A stretch of DNA of 64,000 nt from Candidatus Rokuibacteriota bacterium (GTDB lineage Bacteria > Methylomirabilota > Methylomirabilia > Rokubacteriales > CSP1-6). The position numbers were made by a program, and so were the translations under genes. The first letter of the stretch is position 1. Every line of letters begins with the position of its first letter. Of the stretch, positions 58,757 through 64,000 are shown in pieces. Where the stretch lies: positions 1 through 64,000 of the forward strand of contig JACPDG010000064.1 in NCBI GenBank assembly GCA_016184125.1. Direction: 5' to 3'. The notes beneath the pieces were generated by a model, which saw nothing but the letters and a program-made list of their open reading frames with translations, was not told the origin of the DNA and searched no databases.

Positions 58757-59530
58757 ATGCAGACCGAGTTCATCAAGTGCGACGTGAAGGACTACGTGGC
58801 GGTCGTGACCATGGATCGCCCGCCGGTCAACGCCGTGAACGCGCAGTTCAACGAGGAGCTGACGCGCGTGTTCGACACGCTCAGCGACCGGGACGACGTG
58901 CGCGCCGCCGTCCTCACGGGCGCCGGCACGTCGTTCTGCGCGGGCGCGGACATCAAGGCGCGCCTGGAGCGCGCTCCCGGGCCGGGCGACTTCTGGCAGC
59001 ACAGCCGCCGCGTGCGCGAGGCGTTCCACGCGATCGTCGAGTGCCGTGTGCCCGTGGTCGCAGCGATCAACGGCCCGGCCCTCGGCGCCGGCCTCGCCAT
59101 CGTCGCGTCGTGCGACATCCTCGTGGCATCGGAGCAGGCGATGCTCGGCCTGCCGGAGATCAACGTCGGGCTGCTCGGCGGCGGCCGGCACACCATGCGG
59201 CTGTTCGGGCACTCGAAGACGCGCCGGATGATGCTGACGGGCCAGCGCCTGCCCGGTGCGGAGTTGTACCGCCTCGGGGTCGTCGAGGAGTGCGTGCCGC
59301 CGGGGCGGCTGATGGACGCGGCGCTCGCGATCGCGACGGACATCGCGGCGAAGAGCCCGATCGCGACGAGGCTCGCCAAGTCGACGCTGAACGCGATCGA
59401 GTTCATGACGCTGCGCGACGGCTACCGGTTCGAGCAGAACATGACCGGCGAGCTCTCCACGTCGGAGGACTCGAAGGAGGCGATGCGGGCCTTCGTGGAG
59501 AAGCGGCCGCCGCGGTTCCAGGGCCGATGA
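58757..59530 (+). CDS. enoyl-CoA hydratase/isomerase (crotonase) family protein
   Basis: 257 aa crotonase fold. CoA/oxyanion motifs GTSFCAGADIKAR (near residues 58-70) and ALGAGLAIVASCDI. At the first catalytic Glu position (the GGGCE of true hydratases) there is Ala (GAGLA), while the second Glu in LGLPEINVG is kept. The protein is therefore more likely an isomerase or another CoA-ester enzyme than a classic hydratase. ATG with GAGGA upstream, and 4 bp before the TPP enzyme gene. Confidence 0.88.
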   Translation: MQTEFIKCDVKDYVAVVTMDRPPVNAVNAQFNEELTRVFDTLSDRDDVRAAVLTGAGTSFCAGADIKARLERAPGPGDFWQHSRRVREAFHAIVECRVPVVAAINGPALGAGLAIVASCDILVASEQAMLGLPEINVGLLGGGRHTMRLFGHSKTRRMMLTGQRLPGAELYRLGVVEECVPPGRLMDAALAIATDIAAKSPIATRLAKSTLNAIEFMTLRDGYRFEQNMTGELSTSEDSKEAMRAFVEKRPPRFQGR

Positions 59531-59534
59531 CGCG

Positions 59535-61157
59535 ATGAACAACGCCGAGCTGATCGTCCGCACGCTGCTCGCGGCGGGCGTCACGCACGGCTTCGGCATC
59601 CCGAGTGGCAACGTGCTCCCGTTGCTCGAGGCGATGCGCACCGGCGACCTCCCGTTCGTGCTCACGGCGCACGAGGGGTCGGCGGCGTTCGCCGCCGACG
59701 TCATGGGCCGGCTGACCGATGCGCCCGGGCTCGCGATCGCGACGCTCGGGCCCGGCGCGACGAACCTGGCGACGGGGGTGGGCGGCGCCTACCTCGATCG
59801 CTCGCCGATGCTCGCGCTCACGTGTAACCTGCCGACGGCGCAGCTCGGTCGCCGGATCCAGATGGCCATCGACCACCATGCGCTCTTGAGGCCGATCACG
59901 AAGGCAACGCTCGCGCTCCGGCGCGGGCGTGTCGCCTCCGTGCTCGCCGAGGCGATCGAGATCGCGCTCAGCGCCCCGTGCGGGCCGGTGCATCTCGATC
60001 TGCCCGAGGACGTCGCGCTGGCGCAGGCGGCGGAAGACGTGCCGGCCATTCCGTCCGGGCGCCGCCAGGCCGCTGCCCCGGAGCAGGCGATCGAGCGTGC
60101 GGGTGAGCTGCTCCGGCGGGCGCGACGCCCGGTGGCGGTCGTCGGCGCGTCGGCGATGCGGCTCCGGCGTCCCGCTCTCGTCCGCGACCTGGTGGAGCGC
60201 CACGGCTTGCCGTTCGCGTCCACGACGATGGCCAAGGGGCTCGTCGACGAGCACCATCCGCTGGCACTCGGATGCATCGAGCGCGCACGCCGCCAGGTCC
60301 AGCGCGAGTTCCTGCGCGGCGCGGACCTCGTCGTGGGCGTCGGCTACGACGTCGTGGAGGTGGAGTACGAGGCGTGGATCGGCGACACGCCGCTGCTCGC
60401 CATCGACGTCGAGGCCGTCGACGCCGACCGCACCGTCGACGTCGTCCACGAGGTGATCGGCGACCTCGACGCGTCGCTCGAGCGCCTCGTCCGGCTCGAG
60501 CCCGCGCCGCACGACTGGCCGCCCGACGCCGCGCGCGAGCACGCGACGCGCTTCCAGCGCTCGCTGAGACCCGCCGCGTCGGGGCCGGCCGCGGCCCCCT
60601 CGGGCTTCTCGCCGCACCAGGCGATCGACGTGGTGCGCGCCGCGCTGCCACGGCAGGGGGTCCTCGCGTTCGACGTCGGGGCGCACACGCACCAGATCGC
60701 GTCGCAGTGGACCGTGCACGAGCCGGGCACGTTCCTGATCACGAACGGCTGGTCGTCGATGGGCTTCGGCATCCCCGCCGCCATCGCCGCCAAGCTGGCG
60801 CGGCCCGATCGGGCCGTCGTCGCCGTCGTCGGCGACGGATGCTTCCAGATGACGTGCGGCGAGGTCGCCGCCGCGAGGCGGCTCGGGCTGTCGCTGCCGA
60901 TCGTCGTGCTGGACGACGGCTGGCTGTCGCTCATCCGGGTCAAGCAGCACCGGCGGCGGTTCGGCGTCTGGGGCACCGAGGTGGGACGCGGCGAGCGGCG
61001 GGAGCCGCCGGCGCACTACTTCGGCGTCCCGGTGCTCGGCGCGCGAACACCCGACGCGCTCGCGAAGGCGCTCGAGCACGCGCTGCACGTGGATCACCCG
61101 ACCGTCATCGAAGCCGCGGTCGATCCCGCGTCCTACCTCGAAACCGTCTACGACTGA
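59535..61157 (+). CDS. acetolactate-synthase-like TPP enzyme, second
   Basis: 540 aa. N-domain with GIPSGNVLPLLEA and catalytic Glu in LTAHEGSAAFAADVMG (near residue 47), central Rossmann-like domain, and TPP domain with GDGCFQMTCGEVAAARR ending VLDDGWLSLI (Asp in place of the usual Asn ligand). Superfamily is certain; the reaction (acetolactate synthesis, 2-oxoacid or oxalyl-CoA/2-hydroxyacyl-CoA decarboxylation) is not. It is only distantly similar to the TPP enzyme at 45339. Downstream of the crotonase by 4 bp, so they probably act together on CoA esters. Confidence 0.87.
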   Translation: MNNAELIVRTLLAAGVTHGFGIPSGNVLPLLEAMRTGDLPFVLTAHEGSAAFAADVMGRLTDAPGLAIATLGPGATNLATGVGGAYLDRSPMLALTCNLPTAQLGRRIQMAIDHHALLRPITKATLALRRGRVASVLAEAIEIALSAPCGPVHLDLPEDVALAQAAEDVPAIPSGRRQAAAPEQAIERAGELLRRARRPVAVVGASAMRLRRPALVRDLVERHGLPFASTTMAKGLVDEHHPLALGCIERARRQVQREFLRGADLVVGVGYDVVEVEYEAWIGDTPLLAIDVEAVDADRTVDVVHEVIGDLDASLERLVRLEPAPHDWPPDAAREHATRFQRSLRPAASGPAAAPSGFSPHQAIDVVRAALPRQGVLAFDVGAHTHQIASQWTVHEPGTFLITNGWSSMGFGIPAAIAAKLARPDRAVVAVVGDGCFQMTCGEVAAARRLGLSLPIVVLDDGWLSLIRVKQHRRRFGVWGTEVGRGERREPPAHYFGVPVLGARTPDALAKALEHALHVDHPTVIEAAVDPASYLETVYD

Positions 61158-61181
61158 CGGCAGGGAGGCACTCACGGCACG

Positions 61182-63212
61182 ATGCGCCAAGCCCTGCGGA
61201 TCTTGATCGTCGAGGACTCGGAGGACGACGCCTGGCTGGTCGTCCGGGAGCTGGTGCGGAGCGGGTACGAGCCGTCCTTCCGGCGCGTGGAGACCGAGGC
61301 GGAGATGGAGGCCGCCCTTCGCGCCGGGCCCTGGGACGTGGTCGTCGCCGACCACGCGCTGCCCGCGTTCGACTCGCTCTCGGCGCTGGCGCTCCTCGCC
61401 CGGCACGGGGTGGAGGTGCCCTTCATCATCGTGTCGGGCGCGATGAGCGAGGAAGCGGCCGTCGCCGCGATGCGGGCCGGGGCCCACGACTACATCAGCA
61501 AGGGCGCGTACGGCCGGCTCGTGCCGGCCATCGAGCGCGAGCTGCGCGAGTTCGCCGAGCGGCGGAACGCCCAAGACGCCGAGCGCCGGCGGCAGCGCGA
61601 GGCGGAGGCGCTCGCCCTGATCGCGCGCGAGACGACCGAGAGCCTCGCGCTCGACGCGCTGACGCAGCGCCTGGCGGACCGCGTCATCGAGCTGTTCGAT
61701 GCGGCGTCGTCGACGGTCCGCCTCAAGGCGGCGGACGGGAGCCTGGTGGCCATCGCGCTCGCCGGCGCCGCGGCGGCCAACTTCACCGTCGGACACCGGA
61801 TCGCGCCGAGCGCCGGGGTGGTCGGCCGCGCGGCGGCGGAGGGTCGCATCCTGTGGACCCCGGATGTCCTGGAGGACACCGACTTCGCGCTGACGCACGA
61901 GGTCCGTGAGGAGCACCGCGCCCTCGGCCACCGGGCGGTGCTCGCCGCGCCGCTCCGCGCAGGCGACGAGATCCTCGGGACGCTGGCGATCGCCGACACG
62001 CGCCCGCGACGGTTCGCCGACGAGGAAATCACGTTCTTCCAGGCGCTCGCGGATCAGGCCGCGCTCGCCGTTCGCAACGGACAGCTGCTCGCGAGCGAGC
62101 AGGCGGCGCGCACGGAGGCCGAGAGGCTCAACCGGGCCAAGGACGAGTTCCTGGCGATGCTGGCGCACGAGCTGCGGAATCCACTCGGAGCGATCGTGGC
62201 TGCCGTCGGCGTGCTCGACCGGCTCGCCCAGCCGCAGGACGCCGCTGTCCGCTCGCGGCACGTGATCCGCCGCCAGACGCAGCATCTCAAGCGGCTCGTC
62301 GACGATCTCCTCGACGTCGCGCGCGTGACGACCGGGAAGATCGCGCTCTCGCTCGAGCCGCTCGACCTCGGCGAGGCCGTCCGCGCGTGCGTGCTGAGCC
62401 TCGCGGACGCGCGGCGCCTCGACCAGCACCAGCTCGACCTGGACGTCGAGTCGGTCCCGGTCCGCGCCGATGCCACCCGCGTCGAGCAGGTGACCGTGAA
62501 CCTGCTCGACAACGCGATCAAGCACACGCCGTCCGGCGGGACCATCACCGTCCGGGTGCGGCGTGACGGCGACGAGGCGGTGCTCGCGATCCGCGACACC
62601 GGCCGCGGGATCTCACCCGAGCTGCTGCCCCGCGTGTTCGACCTGTTCACGCAAGGCGCGCGCGGCCTGGATCGAACGGAAGGCGGCCTCGGCGTCGGGC
62701 TCACGCTCGTCCGTGGCGTGGTTCAGCAGCACGGTGGGCGCGTGGAGGCACGCAGCGAGGGTCCGGGCCGGGGCAGCGAGTTCGTGGTGCGTCTGCCTGC
62801 GCTCGCGCCCGTCCGACTCCACGGGCGGGGCGCGCCGCGCGTCGAGGAGCGGGCACGCCGCCGGCGCATCCTGATCGTCGAGGACAACACCGACGCGCGC
62901 CAGATGCTCCGGATGCTGCTCGAGCTCGGCGGCCACGAGGTGCACGACACCCCCGACGGGCGCTCGGGACTCGACGCGGCCGCCGAGGTGCATCCCGACA
63001 TCGCGCTGATCGATATCGGGCTGCCGGGCATGGACGGCTACGAGCTTGCCCGACACCTGCGCCAGCGCGATCCCCGGCTGCACCTCGTCGCGGTGACGGG
63101 TTACGGTCAGCCCGAGGACCGGCGCCGGGCGCTCGGCGCGGGGTTCAGCGCGCACCTCGTGAAGCCCGTCGCTCCCGAGGAGCTCGAGCGCGTCCTGGCC
63201 GAGCTCGAATAG
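61182..63212 (+). CDS. REC-GAF-HisKA-HATPase-REC hybrid histidine kinase
   Basis: 676 aa. First receiver (about 5-125; Asp in VVVADHALPA), GAF (about 150-310), HisKA with LAHELRNPLGA (His near 329), HATPase (about 430-545; VNLLDNAIKH, RDTGRGI, GGLGVGLT) and second receiver (about 560-676; Asp in IALIDIGLPG). No membrane segment. A relay from histidine to the C-terminal receiver is expected, with the first receiver as an input. ATG at 61182 with GGGAGG upstream. No output regulator is adjacent. Confidence 0.9.
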   Translation: MRQALRILIVEDSEDDAWLVVRELVRSGYEPSFRRVETEAEMEAALRAGPWDVVVADHALPAFDSLSALALLARHGVEVPFIIVSGAMSEEAAVAAMRAGAHDYISKGAYGRLVPAIERELREFAERRNAQDAERRRQREAEALALIARETTESLALDALTQRLADRVIELFDAASSTVRLKAADGSLVAIALAGAAAANFTVGHRIAPSAGVVGRAAAEGRILWTPDVLEDTDFALTHEVREEHRALGHRAVLAAPLRAGDEILGTLAIADTRPRRFADEEITFFQALADQAALAVRNGQLLASEQAARTEAERLNRAKDEFLAMLAHELRNPLGAIVAAVGVLDRLAQPQDAAVRSRHVIRRQTQHLKRLVDDLLDVARVTTGKIALSLEPLDLGEAVRACVLSLADARRLDQHQLDLDVESVPVRADATRVEQVTVNLLDNAIKHTPSGGTITVRVRRDGDEAVLAIRDTGRGISPELLPRVFDLFTQGARGLDRTEGGLGVGLTLVRGVVQQHGGRVEARSEGPGRGSEFVVRLPALAPVRLHGRGAPRVEERARRRRILIVEDNTDARQMLRMLLELGGHEVHDTPDGRSGLDAAAEVHPDIALIDIGLPGMDGYELARHLRQRDPRLHLVAVTGYGQPEDRRRALGAGFSAHLVKPVAPEELERVLAELE

Positions 63213-63245
63213 GTCGGCGCGGCCGTGAGGCTGCAGCCCGACTCG

Positions 63246-63275
63246 TTGCGGATGCCTCCGCGCCGCGCCTAGAAT
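63246..63275 (+). promoter_or_regulatory. candidate promoter
   Basis: TTGCGG (63246-63251) and TAGAAT (63270-63275) are 18 bp apart, about 37 bp before the ATG at 63313. Confidence 0.4.
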
Positions 63276-63312
63276 CGCCAGTCGGGTCGTCTGGACCGGA
63301 AAGGAGTCACTC

Positions 63313-63837
63313 ATGGCCGACGCCCCCGTCCGTCCAAGCGCTCACACCACGGCCACGGTCGACCGGCCGGCAACCATCGCCACAGACGGCATCGTCGCGG
63401 GCGTCATCGCAGCGCTCGCCGTTGCCGTATGGTTTCTCGTGCTGGACACGCTCGCCGGCCGTCCGTTCCACACGCCGACCGTGCTCGGGACCGCGCTCTT
63501 CCGGCGCGGCGCCGGCCTGGAGTCGCCGGAGACGCTCCCGATCTCCCTCGAGATGGTCGGCATGTTCACGTGGGTCCACGCGCTGGTCTTCATCGCCCTC
63601 GGCGGCGTCGCCTCGTTCCTGCTCTCCGCCGTCGAGCGGCGCCCGAGCCTCGGGTTCGGCCTGCTGTTGCTGTTCGTGATGTTCCAGGCGGGATTCACCG
63701 TCGCCGCCGTCGTGGTGACGCCGCAGGTCATCACCATCATCGGCTGGATCCCGATCCTCGCCGCAAACCTGCTGGCCGCGTCGTCGATGGCGGCGTACCT
63801 CGGCTGGCGTCACCGGGACCTGTCGATCGCGCCGTGA
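63313..63837 (+). CDS. four-helix membrane protein of unknown function
   Basis: 174 aa. After a polar N-terminus (to about 20), four hydrophobic helices: about 22-45 (IVAGVIAALAVAVWFLVLD), 75-100 (MFTWVHALVFIALGGVASFLL), 112-135 and 140-165. No charged catalytic motif stands out. ATG with AAAGGAG just upstream, so expression is well supported. I do not recognise the family. Its last 28 bp overlap the remnant recombinase frame on the other strand. Confidence 0.75.
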   Translation: MADAPVRPSAHTTATVDRPATIATDGIVAGVIAALAVAVWFLVLDTLAGRPFHTPTVLGTALFRRGAGLESPETLPISLEMVGMFTWVHALVFIALGGVASFLLSAVERRPSLGFGLLLLFVMFQAGFTVAAVVVTPQVITIIGWIPILAANLLAASSMAAYLGWRHRDLSIAP

Positions 63838-64000
63838 TCGATGCGGGCCGCGGCCATGTGCTGGAAGCCGGCCCGTTGGGCGAAGCCGCCGGCAGAGACG
63901 CCGAGGTCGTCCAGGATGGTGACGGGCTCGCGCCAGCCGAAGGCGACCGCCTTCTCGCGCAGGCCCACCTGGATGCGGGTGCTCTCCGCGTGAATCGGTC
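63810..64000 (-). pseudogene. truncated serine recombinase fragment
   Basis: Reading leftward from the right edge, residues HAESTRIQVGLREKAVAFGW, then VTILDDLGVSAGG and RAGFQHM resemble the N-terminal resolvase domain of large serine recombinases (EST-RQ, A-ALGW, DEDQGRSG, R-GFQ pattern). The catalytic Ser would lie beyond the window. Similarity stops near 63845, and the frame ends at 63810, inside the end of the neighbouring gene, so the domain is cut short. The upstream part is outside the window. Confidence 0.5.

Noticed and set aside
1-64000. CRISPR array
   Set aside because: The dispersed repeats are single or double, not regularly spaced, and no cas genes are present.
1-64000. tRNA or rRNA genes
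   Set aside because: No cloverleaf-like TTCGA-N arm with acceptor pairing was found; the GTTCGA strings belong to the palindromic elements.

Overview
This 64 kb window is uniformly very GC-rich, densely coded bacterial DNA. It carries outer-membrane, type IV pilus, type II-secretion-related and TonB genes, so the host is a Gram-negative bacterium. The mix of soil-type signalling genes, gas-vesicle genes, an aldehyde:ferredoxin oxidoreductase and acetolactate-synthase-like enzymes would fit an uncultured lineage such as Rokubacteria/Methylomirabilota or a deltaproteobacterium-like group. That placement is inference only; there is no rRNA or universal marker here. I see no tRNA, rRNA, CRISPR array, complete IS element or phage region.

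Layout. 0.2-7 kb: two tandem copies of a pilV-pilW-pilX minor-pilin cassette, then a third PilX-like gene with its own sigma-54-type promoter. 7.5-14.2 kb: tesA divergent from an ABC ATPase/permease pair (the tesA-ybbA-ybbP arrangement), a VOC protein and a membrane-anchored class III cyclase. 14.3-21.2 kb: a REC-PAS-HisKA protein without an ATPase domain, an ATP-grasp enzyme, an NfuA-type scaffold, a B12-binding radical SAM enzyme, a CDGSH protein, an RRM protein and an MBL-fold hydrolase. 21.3-25.5 kb: a compact operon gvpJ-like / gvpA / histidine kinase / receiver / gvpF-L. 25.6-28 kb: a class A penicillin-binding protein. 28-43 kb: a signalling block with a GGDEF protein, an NtrC-type activator, a sigma-54-promoted operon (nuclease-fold protein, HD-GYP, receiver, two paralogous methyltransferases), a secreted unknown, a decayed STAS gene, a GNAT, and two large kinases. 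43.4-45.3 kb: a fourth PilX-like gene (sigma-54-type promoter) convergent with a type IV pilin. 45.3-52.2 kb: TPP enzyme, low-Mr phosphatase, SDR, alpha/beta hydrolase, gspB and gspA. 52.2-56.5 kb: dihaem cytochrome c, PQQ-type sugar dehydrogenase, TonB receptor. 56.8-64 kb: aldehyde:ferredoxin oxidoreductase, crotonase, second TPP enzyme, hybrid kinase, small membrane protein and a truncated serine recombinase at the right edge.

Two non-coding repeat families run through the window. One is a G/C-run double-hairpin element (about a dozen intergenic copies). The other is a ~50 bp palindrome (four copies), one copy of which sits in frame inside a phosphatase gene and another over the start of an ABC permease.

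Functionally, the window looks like a surface-behaviour and signalling region: pilus biogenesis parts under sigma-54-type promoters, a matching NtrC-type activator, enzymes making and degrading cyclic nucleotides, many GAF/PAS kinases, and gas-vesicle proteins encoded together with their own kinase and receiver. How these parts are wired together is inference from position and promoter motifs.
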